Source of the DNA: Excoecaria cochinchinensis
Taxonomy: Eukaryota; Streptophyta; Magnoliopsida; Malpighiales; Euphorbiaceae
NCBI GenBank assembly: GCA_947683425.1
Contig: CANTUQ010000073.1
Location: 14,365,001 to 14,429,000 of the forward strand
Reading direction: 5' to 3'
Length of the DNA stretch: 64,000 nucleotides
Within the stretch, counting starts at the first letter, position 1, and the number at the start of each line of letters is the position of its first letter. The notes under the pieces are model-generated. The model saw only the letters and a list, made by a program, of their open reading frames with translations, made no database searches and was not told the DNA's origin. Made by a program: the position numbers and the translations under genes. Positions 23,517 to 33,717 of the stretch are shown here, one piece after another.

Positions 23517-24804
23517 GTTGGTTGCCTTTAATATTTTATTATTATTATTATTTAATTCTCTATTTTACTATTATTACTATGTATTTATTTACTAGTATTA
23601 TTCTATTTTTTTTAGTATTATTAATACTATTATTATTAACTAATTATTTAGTTAGCATTGCTATCATTGTTGTTATTATTATATTTTGCATTTGTTTGAT
23701 TAATTTATTTGGGACATTTACTAATATCGTCGATATTATTTTTGTATGAGTTTAATTTGAGTCGGGCTATGTGAGCGCCCCGCGACTCCCTGGATGGGTC
23801 GCGACGCGTGGACGGACACTCCGGTTTGGTGAGGTCCCTCCAACTCCCCTTTTTTTTATGTGTTATGTGCTTATTTGTAAACATTAATTTTATTTGTGCA
23901 CGCGTGCGATAAAAAATCACAAAAATGCTTTTACTATTGAATCGGGATTTTCAATAATAAAATTGGGACCAATGTCCCTTATTTTAGCCCAACTATAAAA
24001 ACATCACAACTAAAAACGAAGAGTTAATTTTCAATAAAATGGGATCACTCATCCCGGTTTTCATTCAAACAATCAAAACGACTCTTCGAGCCCTCTTCAG
24101 ATTAATACGAAGGAACCAATGTTCCTAAATTTCGAACAAGTGCGAAGGAACCAACGTTCCATAAATAATGCCCCGATTTATGTATGTTCTTTTAATCTTA
24201 AGTGAGTGTTTTAAATTCAAGTTCACTTCTTTTTGGGCCCTTGTAATTAATTTTTGGGGCAACATCATTTATCTTTTGGGGATTGTATTCCGTCCCACTT
24301 ATATCTTTAACCTCCTTTTATTGGGGTTGTATTCGGCCCCTATTTCTATTGTAATTGCGTGCTTGCGTGTTTACCGCTTTCATTTATCGCTTTCCCTATC
24401 TATTGCTTTATCGCTTTTATTTACTTCCTTTACGTGCTTGAAAATGCGCTTTTACTTTTAATGCATCGCTCGTGTGAGATGAGAGATATAATTTTAAGAA
24501 GTTAGAAACCCATTTATAATTAACCAAAGCATAAATAAGAGGGAAGTTCCGGACACCATATCTCTGGTTTTAGACCAATAGAGGTGAGAAACCTTTTCCC
24601 AATTTCTTGCAAATTGGGTGGCGACTCCAAAAACCTCAAAGGTGCCTTTAGGCGTCAATAGGCTAGGTCATTCTCCCCAATGTTCTATTGGGAGGGATAC
24701 ACCAATGATGTCTCATGGCGCCCATGATCAAAAGATGCGACCGATCCCTCGAGCCCCAAAAAGAGGGCTCCAAGAGGGCCTTGCTGGTCCGGCGCGCGTC
24801 ACAG

Positions 24805-24822
24805 TGGCGACTCCACTGGGGA
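24805..24822 (+). other. T5 primer binding site (tRNA-Arg type)
   Basis: TGGCGACTCCACTGGGGA, one base after the LTR end. It is identical to the sites of T2, T7 and T8. Confidence 0.88.
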
Positions 24823-25725
24823 CTTTGTGTTTGAGACTTCACTCCGAAAGTGCTTTGGTTAAAATTTATAATTGGGTTTTTGAAACTTAAAATTCTATCT
24901 CTTTTCAAAAATTGCATCATATCATTTTAGAGCCTTAGACTTACGCTAGTTGGTCCCTATCTTACCTCGGTGCGTTCCCAAAGCACGACCCTACTTTCAC
25001 TCATTGTAGGGAAGTGTTAGGGATAATCACCAGCCCAAGCCTTGTACCTTTTGGTATATCGAAATGGAGACCCGATCGGTCGTTATGCTCGTGATGAGTT
25101 AGACCCGTCGGCGCAAACCATGCTTGGGTAGCCTAAAGAAAATCACCTTGACCAAAGCCCATGTACTGGCAAGTAGAAACTTCCCCTAGGTGGTATGTTC
25201 CTTAATATGATGCTTGTGACATGGGCCATCGCGTATTAAACAAAATCAAGCAAGTCAAGTGGTCTTTTATCAAAGGCTTTCATGCCCCAGTGAGCCCGCC
25301 TTAACTTGATTGGATTGTCCGAATACGTAATGGCCGAAACCCATACGAATGTGCATTAGATTAAGACTGTTATGCTGCCGATTTTTCACCGTGCACTATA
25401 CATGTCCGATGGGTTCCCTGTTAACCCTTGGACGAAGCCCACCTAGGAAGGAGACCGCACGACCTCGTGTGTGGGAGTGATAAGGTTGGAAGGATCTATT
25501 TGCTTGTATGTGGTTGCGAAATGCTGCATAACTCACGATCATGCATTATAACTGTCATCCATGCATCATTCTAACAATCTCGATCTTTCAGCCATCCTAG
25601 ATTCATCTGAGTGGACTGGAGATTCTGACAATCGACTAGCGACGGCAAACTCGCCCTTTGAATTGCTAGAATTAGCGCCTGTTTGGGATTTTGAGCCACT
25701 CTCAACGATTAGTGAATCATCTTCG
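24823..25725 (+). mobile_element. T5 5' leader with predicted splice acceptor at 25591
   Basis: Non-coding, with the leader block shared by all elements (GGGATAATCACCAGCCCAAGCC; CGGTCGTTATGCTCGTGATGAG; CACGACCTCGTGTGTGGGAG). Near its end TTCTAACAATCTCGATCTTT followed by CAG|CC gives a branch-point-like CTAAC, a pyrimidine tract and AG at 25590-25591. There are several ATGs before this point. After it the first ATG is 25726, in frame with Gag. Confidence 0.78.
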
Positions 25726-27096
25726 ATGGCAGATCTACCGCAAGAAATGGGTGCTTCGGTGACACAAGATTTGGATAAGAGATTCGAGGATTTTGAGAGG
25801 AAGATGTTAGCTATGATGGGGAGCATTGTCGCCCAGATGGCACCAAGTGCAGGGCAACCATTTGTGGCTCCTGTCGTAGGGCAAGGTGAACCACCCGTTA
25901 TGGAGGGGGCTCATACAGCGGCCGCTACTACACAACCGCCAATTGTTGAGCTTAGAGCAACGACACCTGGTGAGCAGAGAAGGGTGGGCATTTCAGACCC
26001 GAGAGATGACCTTATAGAGGAAGAAGAGGATGAACCAGTAATTCCTCAAACTGTGAAGGGAAGAGTCCCCAAAGTGGAGGATGATGTGGTGAAAAAGATG
26101 GAAGAAAAGATTGAGGCGATCGCATGCCTCCTGTCAGCCGAAAAGGGGGTCAATCTCGAAGGTGTAGATCTGGAGGGTGAAGAGCTGCTGCCCCAAGGGT
26201 TCAAGATGCCGGATTTACCGAAGTTCGATGGTACCTCAGACCCTTCTGCACACGTTAAGCAGTACGCCCTTATCATGAAAGGCACAGGGCTGACGAAAAG
26301 GCAGAAGGTGGAGTATTTCTGTCTCAGTCTAACGGGGCCGACGATCGATTGGTACCACGGGTTGGATAAAAGGTCTAGAGAAGATTGGGATTTACTGATA
26401 GAAGAATTCCTTAAGCAATATGACTGTAGTACCCGAATGGAGGTTACCTTGAAAGACCTTGAGCTGTTGTACCAGAAGCCTGGTGAGTCCTTCCATGACT
26501 ATCTCACTCGGTGGAGGAATCGGGTGATGGAGATGAAGAGAAAGCCTGATACGGTAGATCAGATCAGGCTGTTCATTAGAAATGCAAGCCCGTACTTAAG
26601 AGAAGGGCTCAAGATGAAAGGGTTAAAAGATTGGGAGTCTTTAAAAGACATCGCCATAGAGGCAGAGAGTGAACGCATGGCCCAGAAGGCGAGTGGTGAA
26701 GGGTTTGTTAAGAAGGGCTATAACAGTCAGGGGGCAAATGAGTGGGCAGGCTCCAGCAGCGGCGATAGGACTGAAAAGGCGGCTGAGGCATCGACTATAG
26801 GGGTGAACCAAAGGCGCTTCTCGAATTTGGGTCGGCCTTTATCGTGGATGTTAAAGAAACTGGAAAAGGAGGGAAAGCTGCAGCCCCTGCCACCTAAGCC
26901 AGCCAAAACCCAAGGACGGCCGGGTCATAAAGATGATGAGTATTGTCATTTTCACCAACATACGGGGCATATGACAGACCGATGCGCAAGATTAAGGCAT
27001 GAAATTCAAGACTTGATCGACAGCAGGCAAATCACGGATCCCGAGAAAAGAGAGAAGAAGAAGGGAGTAGACTGCAATGCAATCCTTCCACCATAG
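25561..27096 (+). CDS. gag: T5 Gag polyprotein, intact
   Basis: An open frame of 511 codons from 25561. If the predicted leader intron is removed, translation would start at the in-frame ATG 25726 (456 aa, MADLPQEMGASVTQ). From the N-terminus: a coiled-coil-like segment (LDKRFEDFERKMLAMMGSI), an acidic linker (DLIEEEEDEPVIP), the retrotransposon-gag capsid core (PKFDGTSDPSAHVKQYALIM, WYHGLDKRSREDWDLLIEEF, YLTRWRNRVMEMKRKPD), a basic region with GRPLSWMLKKLEKEGKLQP, and a Cys/His zinc-knuckle-like YCHFHQHTGHMTDRCARLRH. It forms the cytoplasmic particle that packages element RNA. It stops shortly after the knuckle, where T6 and T8 continue into protease. The absence of stops while all other gag copies in the window are broken fits recent activity. 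Confidence 0.9.
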   Translation: MHHSNNLDLSAILDSSEWTGDSDNRLATANSPFELLELAPVWDFEPLSTISESSSMADLPQEMGASVTQDLDKRFEDFERKMLAMMGSIVAQMAPSAGQPFVAPVVGQGEPPVMEGAHTAAATTQPPIVELRATTPGEQRRVGISDPRDDLIEEEEDEPVIPQTVKGRVPKVEDDVVKKMEEKIEAIACLLSAEKGVNLEGVDLEGEELLPQGFKMPDLPKFDGTSDPSAHVKQYALIMKGTGLTKRQKVEYFCLSLTGPTIDWYHGLDKRSREDWDLLIEEFLKQYDCSTRMEVTLKDLELLYQKPGESFHDYLTRWRNRVMEMKRKPDTVDQIRLFIRNASPYLREGLKMKGLKDWESLKDIAIEAESERMAQKASGEGFVKKGYNSQGANEWAGSSSGDRTEKAAEASTIGVNQRRFSNLGRPLSWMLKKLEKEGKLQPLPPKPAKTQGRPGHKDDEYCHFHQHTGHMTDRCARLRHEIQDLIDSRQITDPEKREKKKGVDCNAILPP

Positions 27097-27408
27097 ATAT
27101 GATCGGGCCAATCCACTTCATCGGCATGTTCCTCCGCAGCCGCAAGCAGAAGATCATGCTTTTAATGCTTACTGCTTTTCAATTCCAGAACTCTTTTAGG
27201 ACAATCTGGTTATTGTAACATGTTGAACAATTTCTGTTTTGTTTATGCGATATTTCCTTGATTTCATTTCTTATGATCACGATGCATCCATTCATTTTGA
27301 CATTAACCCAATTAATACGACTCCATCTAGTCTCGGAACTTTGGGGAATCCAAATAAAATCTTGATGGCATCTGTTATGACTCCTGAAGTGAGATAAGAA
27401 TTTGAGAG

Positions 27409-27447
<39 letters not shown>

Positions 27448-28560
27448 GCCTTTGCCCGGACCTAGTATGACACGCTGAAGATGGACAAGGACACTCTCAG
27501 GACCAACGCTGCTTCCACATGCCAACATGACGACGAACCGAATTTTGAGAGCCACTTCTTCGCATCCTCAACACCTGAGCTACATATGGTGCCGCCGAAT
27601 AAAATAAAGCTCCAAGATTTACATCAAAAGTCGGACAAATAAAACCCGAGACCACCACGAGAAATAAACAACCCATCGGAGCCAAGCTATATGACCTTTT
27701 TCTCTCTATCCATTCGGAATGTGTACCCCAAAACCGATTATGACTGACCCTTAACCATCCAAAACCCTCATAGCCAAATTTCTTACCAAAATTTAATGCC
27801 CGACCAAATTGAACAACAATGGTCCCAGTGGTTAAGATGAAAAGTGCACGTATGTGTAAACTTCAGGACTTGAGCAAAGCTTGTAAAAAAAAAAAAAAAA
27901 GATTAGGTTGTAAAAAAAAAAAATTTGGGATAAAAAAAAAAAAAAAAAATTGGGTTGTAAAAAAAAAAAAAAAAAAATAAAAAAATAAATTGGGTTGAAA
28001 AAAAATTGGGGTGTAAAGAAAAGAGAGAATTGATCTGGGGGCAAGCTTTGTTCAAATCCCGTTGATCTACACATGCCGGCATATTGCCATTTTTCTTAGC
28101 TACTGAAGAGGACCAAAAGGGCTAACCCCCCAAACCATCCGCCCAATCCCAGCCGTCGAAAACCATTTAGAAAGCTTAAACCACCAAAACCGATAAAAGT
28201 ACCCCAAATCATCCAAGCCCAACCTGTCACCCTGTCTCAGCCATTGAAAGGCCACTCCAGGGTTGAACCACCAAAGCAATAAAGGCCAAACGTGAAACTT
28301 CATATTCAAGCCCCAAATAAGTAACCCATCACCTCAACCAGTCTGCGCGAGAGCTAAGACCAAAGCTTTGATACTAAGAAGGATCACTCTCAGAAGCAGC
28401 AGTCTCTCCGGCTAACAAAGATGAAAGCAAATTCAACCAATATTGACGAACTGAAGGAGGGTCCATGGCAAAGGCTAAATAAAGAATAAAAAATAAAAAA
28501 AATAAAAAAGAGAGAAAATATTCAATCAAGAAAACCCGCGAGGGCTGATTGATAACAGGA
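27097..28560 (+). pseudogene. T5 degenerate pol remnants with inverted RT scraps and A-rich runs
   Basis: No open frame. Recognisable scraps: 27297-27470 aligns with the pre-RT linker (ATTAACCCAATTAATACGAC; GGAACTTTGGGGAATCC), interrupted by an A-run (27412-27442). About 27755-27885 aligns with the RT start on the plus strand, ending in GTATGTGTAAACTTCAGGAC. 28021-28110 aligns with the same RT segment on the minus strand (AKKNGNMPACVDQRDLNKAC, 20 residues). Between them are several A9-A18 runs separated by TTGGGTTGTA. 28440-28470 resembles the integrase end (GGTCCATGGCAAAGGC) and 28508-28560 the post-integrase spacer. Almost all of the pol core is lost. Confidence 0.75.
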
Positions 28561-28932
28561 GTTTGATGCTCTCAAGATCTACCCCGAGATTAGATGATTT
28601 CCATATTTTTGAGTTAATGCCAAATAGTGATCATACGCTATGAAATCAGATTGAAATATATGCATTTATGCAAAGATGTATTGATGTAACTAGAGCAATT
28701 CATCTTGCACCCTCAAAGTCATCTCGGTCAGACGTAAAACCAACACACTGCTACTATCTACCCTCTACCATTCTCGCTACTCAGGCACTTCAGCCAACTC
28801 ATCTTGCTACCCACTGTGAAGCCAATTCTACAGCACCTTCTCAATAAAGGACCAAGCTCATACAACCAGAATCTGAGACATAAGCACGTGTCAATCATAC
28901 CCGAAAGATCTTTCGTAACAACTCCCTCTTCT

Positions 28933-28964
<32 letters not shown>

Positions 28965-29509
28965 CCGTTAGAGATGAAAACCGTGACTGGCGCTCTAAGC
29001 AAAAGTTAGGCCAAAGGGCAGGGTGAAAACCTGGCGACAGGCAGTCTGCCCTACAAAAAATAAACTAAATAAAAGCCGCTGGATTGGGTTGGGTCCATTC
29101 CAGGCAAAAAATAAGGCACAGGGTTATGTGAAAATCCGACAAGGACGCATCTCCCGCTAAGAAAAGCTAGTGTGAAAATCCACGAGGGACGCACTACCTT
29201 CAAATAATGACTACAGGTACCAGAGGAGAACCTCATAATCCCCTAGAGGCATAAAATTCGAAAGCGATTTCAGAAGGCATCAAGCCAACCGCGACGGATA
29301 ACCAAACCAGCTGACGCCCCCGATTCCACTCGGATGAACTCTTGTCCTGCATTTCTGCATACATATGCATATCACATGCATGCTCACCATTTATACCTGC
29401 GTATTTGCTTTCTAAATTTTGCAGAAGGAAAGAATTAACGCCAACGCAAGCGAAAGGGCAAGCGACAACAACAATTAAAACATCGATTCAATCAAAACAA
29501 ATATCAAAA
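28561..29509 (+). mobile_element. T5 3' non-coding region with conserved module
   Basis: No gene. It contains spacer homologous to T1, T6 and T8, an A-run at about 28936-28963, the conserved module at 28964-29200, and spacer to the minisatellite, including GCATGCTCACCATTTATACC, which is related to 2571 on in T1. Confidence 0.82.
28964..29200 (+). other. Conserved non-coding 3' module (T5 copy)
   Basis: GCCGTTAGAGATGAAAACCG through GGGACGCACTACC. It is close to the T6 and T8 copies even though T5 has lost all of pol. It carries TGAAAAYC at four places, GGCAGTCTGCC, and CCGCTGGATTGGGTTGGGTC. Confidence 0.88.
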
Positions 29510-30546
29510 TCTCAAAGTCCTCCAAGGAGGCAAAATTCCAAAGTCCTCTGAGGAGGCAAAAATTCCAAAGTCCTCTGAGGAGGCAAAATCTCAAAGTCCT
29601 CCGAGGAGGCAAAAATCTCAAAGTCCTCCAAGGAGGCAAAATTCCAAAGTCCTCTAAGGAGGCAAAATCTCAAAGTCCTCCGAGGAGGCAAAATCTTCAA
29701 GTCCTCCGAGGAGGCAAAATCTCAAAGTCCTCCGAGGAGGCAAAATCTCAAAGTCCTCCGAGGAGGCAAAATTCCAAAGTCCTCTGAGGAGGCAAAAATC
29801 TCAAAGTCCTCCGAGGAGGCAAAATCTCAAAGTCCTCCGAGGAGGCAAAATTCCAAAGTCCTCTAAGGAGGCAAAATCTCAAAGTCCTCCGAGGAGGCAA
29901 AATTCCAAAGTCCTCTAAGGAGGCAAAATCTCCAAGTCCTCTGAGGAGGCAAAATCAAGTCCTCTGAGGAGGAAAAATCCCAAAGTCCTCTGAGGAGGCA
30001 AAATTCCAAAGTCCTCTGAGGAGGCAAAATCTCAAAGTCCTCCGAGGAGGCAAAAATCTCAAAGTCCTCCGAGGAGGCAAAATTCCAAAGTCCTCTAAGG
30101 AGGCAAAATCTCAAAGTCCTCCGAGGAGGCAAAATCATCAAGTCCTCCGAGGAGGCAAAATCTCAAAGTCCTCCGAGGAGGCAAAATTCCAAAGTCCTCT
30201 GAGGAGGCAAAAATCTCAAAGTCCTCCGAGGAGGCAAAATCTCAAAGTCCTCCGAGGAGGCAAAATTCCAAAGTCCTCTAAGGAGGCAAAATCTCCAAGT
30301 CCTCTGAGGAGGCAAAATCAAGTCCTCTGAGGAGGAAAAATCCCAAAGTCCTCTGAGGAGGCAAAATTCCAAAGTCCTCTGAGGAGGCAAAATCTCGAAG
30401 TCCTCTGAGGAGGCCAAATTCCAAAGTCCTCTGAGGAGGCAAAATCTCAAAGTCCTCTGAGGAGGCAAAATTCCAAAGTCCTCTGAGGAGGCAAAATCAC
30501 TCGGTCCTCTGAGGAGGCCAATTCCCCAAGTTCTTTGAGGAGACAA
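29510..30546 (+). repeat. T5 3'-region minisatellite (26-bp unit, about 40 copies)
   Basis: Tandem units of the form AAAGTCCTCYGAGGAGGCAAAA plus TCTC or TTCC, about 1 kb. Blocks of several units recur (for example 29640-29970 and 30090-30360), so higher-order duplication has occurred. The core TCCTCCGAGGA is a perfect inverted repeat. It belongs to the same family as the arrays in T1 and T2. The PPQRTLEF-type open frames on minus are repeat artefacts. Confidence 0.96.
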
Positions 30547-30763
30547 ATCTCACGCACCCTCGCATTTGGTAAGTCTGGAGCAGACTCAACGCACCGCCCA
30601 AAAGGATAAAAATTGTCCTTCAGTATACACGGCAACCGAAGGGGACGACTTCTTCAGCCAGTTCGGGACAGCGACCGCCTCAGGTACGCATCTCTCCCTC
30701 TCTTTTCTGAATTTTGGTTCACTTAGGCACCTAGGTTCTAAGTTTCCCAAAATTGGGGGCAAC
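30547..30763 (+). mobile_element. T5 3' tail with polypurine tract
   Basis: A unique tail with CCTCAGGTACGCATCTCTCCC and CACTTAGGCACCTAGG, similar to the tails of T6 and T8. It ends CCCAAAATTGGGGGCAAC before the 3' LTR. Confidence 0.82.
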
Positions 30764-32392
30764 TGTAGACACCGGGTCCCGAGGCGGTCCAAGATCAGGA
30801 TTACCCGATGATGAAATAGAAGACCGATTTTCGGCAAGAAAGGTGAGAATCGATCGTTTCCTTGTCAAAGATGTGTTTTTCGGAAAATAATTAAAAATAT
30901 ATATTTTTGGGGAAATTAAAATTAAGATGAAAAAAAAATGATATATTAATATTGTGTCAAAATTAAAAATAAAAATAAAAAAAAAAAAAAAAAGGGGGGG
31001 AAGTCGCGAAGGCCGCCTGCGGCAGCGCGGGGCTGCCTGCGCGGCAGGCTGCCCCAGCGCGCAGGGGCGCCTGCGCAGCAGGCCGCCCAGCGCGCAGGGG
31101 CGCCTGCGCGCCAGGCAGACGCCTCGCGCGCAGGCCCCCTGCGCGCGAGGCGAGGGGGCCTCGCGCGCAGCCCCTGCGCGCGAGGCGGGGGGCGCCGCGC
31201 GCCCCTCCCTGCGCGCAAGGCAGGGACCTCGCGCGCAGCCCCCTGCGCGCGAGGCGGGGGGCGCCGCGCGCCCCCCCCTGCGCGCGAGGCGGGGGCCTCG
31301 CGCGCACCCCCCTGCGCGCGAGGCAGGGGGCGCCGCGCGCCCCCCCCCCCCTGCGCGCGAGGCAGGGGCCTCGCGCGCACCCCCCTGCGCGCGAGGCAGG
31401 GGCCTCGCGCGCCCCCCCCCTGCGCGCGAGGCAGGGGCCTCGCGCGCACCCCCCTGCGCGCGAGGCAGGGGGCACCACGCGCGCAGCAGCTTGCTGCCGC
31501 GCGCGCCCTTGCCCTCTCCGCGCTACCTGTTTCGCCTGTCCACTTTTTTTCGCTGATTTCAGTCTGATTTTCTTCAGTCTTTCACCATTTCATGCTTTTT
31601 TGGGTGAAACAAAAAGAAAAGTTTTTATTGTCTTTTGCCATTTTTGGCCAAGACAACCTTAAATGAGGTTTTTGCCCTCATTTGGGGGAGGACGGCAAGA
31701 ATTTCTAGGGGCTTTTTTCTTTCAATTTCTCCTCTCCAGCAAAGGGTTTTCTTCAACCTTTGTTCTTCAAAAAATTCTTAACTTTTTTTCTTTCTCAAAT
31801 TTTAATCTTTAATTACTCTTCAAAAATACATAATCCATTTTTCTTGGGTGATTTGGGCTTAGGAAAACTAATTTCTTTTTGCTCAAAATCATCCACCAAA
31901 AATATTTTTACCAAAATATTTTCTTGATTTCATTTCAAGACATTAAATTTTACATTTTTTTTTAACATCTATCACAACGAATCCGACAAGGAAAATCGAT
32001 CGGGACACCGTTTCCCCAATCTAAAAATTCTGAGGGTAAACATTTTTGGACCCGTTCTAATTCATTTTTTTGTATATTATTTATTTTGTCAATATCATTT
32101 TTGCTATCATTATTCTTATTATTCGTTTCCAGCACTTTAATATGTTGGTACTACCATTAATGCATTATTTAGTTGCTTTGATTTGATTTTTATACTCATT
32201 CCCATTATTATTATTATTGGTTGGTTAATGTGAATATTGTTAGATTGTGTCGTTTCCACTGTTGTGCATATTCTTTCATCATTTCATTTTCCCTATTTTC
32301 ATATATTGTTATCATCATGCTTTTATCTAACTTCCTGTTTTATTATTGTTATCATTTAGTATTTTGAATTGCTATCCTATCATCAAGCTTTG

Positions 32393-32431
<39 letters not shown>

Positions 32432-33717
32432 GTTGGTTGCCTTTAATATTTTATTATTATTATTATTTAATTCTCTATTTTACTATTATTACTATGTATT
32501 TATTTACTAGTATTATTCTGTTTTTTTTAGTATTATTAATACTATTATTATTAACTAATTATTTAGTTAGCATTGCTATCATTGTTGTTATTATTATATT
32601 TTGCATTTGTTTGATTAATTTATTTGGGACATTTACTAATATCGTCGATATTATTTTTGTATGAGTTTAATTTGAGTCGGGCTATGTGAGCGCCCCGCGA
32701 CTCCCTGGATGGGTCGCGACGCGTGGACGGACACTCCGGTTTGGTGAGGTCCCTCCAACTCCCCTTTTTTTATGTGTTATGTGCTTATTTGTAAACATTA
32801 ATTTTATTTGTGCACGCGTGCGATAAAAAATCACAAAAATGCTTTTACTATTGAATCGGGATTTTCAATAATAAAATTGGGACCAATGTCCCTTATTTTA
32901 GCCCAACTATAAAAACATCACAACTAAAAACGAAGAGTCAATTTTCAATAAAATGGGATCACTCATCCCGGTTTTCATTCAAACAATCAAAACGACTCTT
33001 CGAGCCCTCTTCAGATTAATACGAAGGAACCAATGTTCCTAAATTTCGAACAAGTGCGAAGGAACCAACGTTCCATAAATAATGCCCCGATTTATGTATG
33101 TTCTTTTAATCTTAAGTGAGTGTTTTAAATTCAAGTTCACTTCTTTTTGGGCCCTTGTAATTAATTTTTGGGGCAACATCATTTATCTTTTGGGGATTGT
33201 ATTCCGTCCCACTTATATCTTTAACCTCCTTTTATTGGGGTTGTATTCGGCCCCTATTTCTATTGTAATTGCGTGCTTGCGTGTTTACCGCTTTCATTTA
33301 TCGCTTTCCCTATCTATTGCTTTATCGCTTTTATTTACTTCCTTTACGTGCTTGAAAATGCGCTTTTACTTTTAATGCATCGCTCGTGTGAGATGAGAGA
33401 TATAATTTTAAGAAGTTAGAAACCCATTTATAATTAACCAAAGCATAAATAAGAGGGAAGTTCCGGACACCATATCTCTGGTTTTAGACCAATAGAGGTG
33501 AGAAACCTTTTCCCAATTTCTTGCAAATTGGGTGGCGACTCCAAAAACCTCAAAGGTGCCTTTAGGCGTCAATAGGCTAGGTCATTCTCCCCAATGTTCT
33601 ATTGGGAGGGATACACCAATGATGTCTCATGGCGCCCATGATCAAAAGACGCGACCGATCCCTCGAGCCCCAAAAAGAGGGCTCCAAGAGGGCCTTGCTG
33701 GTCCGGCGCGCGTCACA
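30764..33717 (+). mobile_element. T5 3' LTR
   Basis: A 2954-bp near-identical partner of 21848-24803. Differences seen by eye include GCGCTACC for GCGCGACC in the GC block end, TCTGTTTT for TCTATTTT, GAGTCAATT for GAGTTAATT, and AAAAGACGCG for AAAAGATGCG, plus length changes in the GC array, T-run and microsatellite (32394-32430). The donor-like GAGGGTAA is at 32032-32039. Confidence 0.96.

Larger units (their letters stand above)
21848..24803 (+). mobile_element. T5 5' LTR
   Basis: 2956 bp, the longest Tat LTR here. Landmarks are a GC-rich array at 22080-22620, the inverted repeat AAATGAGG/CCTCATTT at 22740-22762, donor-like GAGGGTAAAC at 23111-23120, a microsatellite at 23469-23516, hairpins GGGACCAATGTCCC (23965-23978), AGGAACCAATGTTCCT (24111-24126) and GGAACCAACGTTCC (24147-24160), two TTGTATTC(C/G)G hairpins near 24284 and 24325, and TGGCGACTCCA at 24619-24629. 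It ends GGCGCGCGTCACA. It lacks the GTGGGAGCCCATGGAGA segment of T7 and T8 and has a GTGAGCGCCCCGCGACTCCC stretch instead. Confidence 0.96.
21848..33717 (+). mobile_element. T5: complete young non-autonomous Tat-type element with intact Gag (TR-GAG-like)
   Basis: An 11.87-kb element with LTRs at 21848-24803 and 30764-33717 and perfect GTATG target duplications (21843-21847 and 33718-33722). The LTRs show only about five substitutions by eye, plus length changes in the GC array, T-runs and microsatellite. The interior has a primer binding site, leader, an open Gag of 456-511 codons, a degenerate stretch with RT scraps, the conserved 3' module and a large minisatellite. There is no protease, RT, RNase H or integrase frame. 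This fits non-autonomous elements that retain only Gag and are mobilised in trans. Confidence 0.93.

Noticed and set aside
27411..27442. A-run as a possible poly(A) tail of a LINE, SINE or processed pseudogene
   Set aside because: The same collinear pol-derived sequence continues on both sides, and no target duplication or separate element is seen; similar A-runs recur in this degenerate region.
29510..30546. CRISPR-like array
   Set aside because: The units are contiguous with no unique spacers and lie in a plant retrotransposon; it is a minisatellite.
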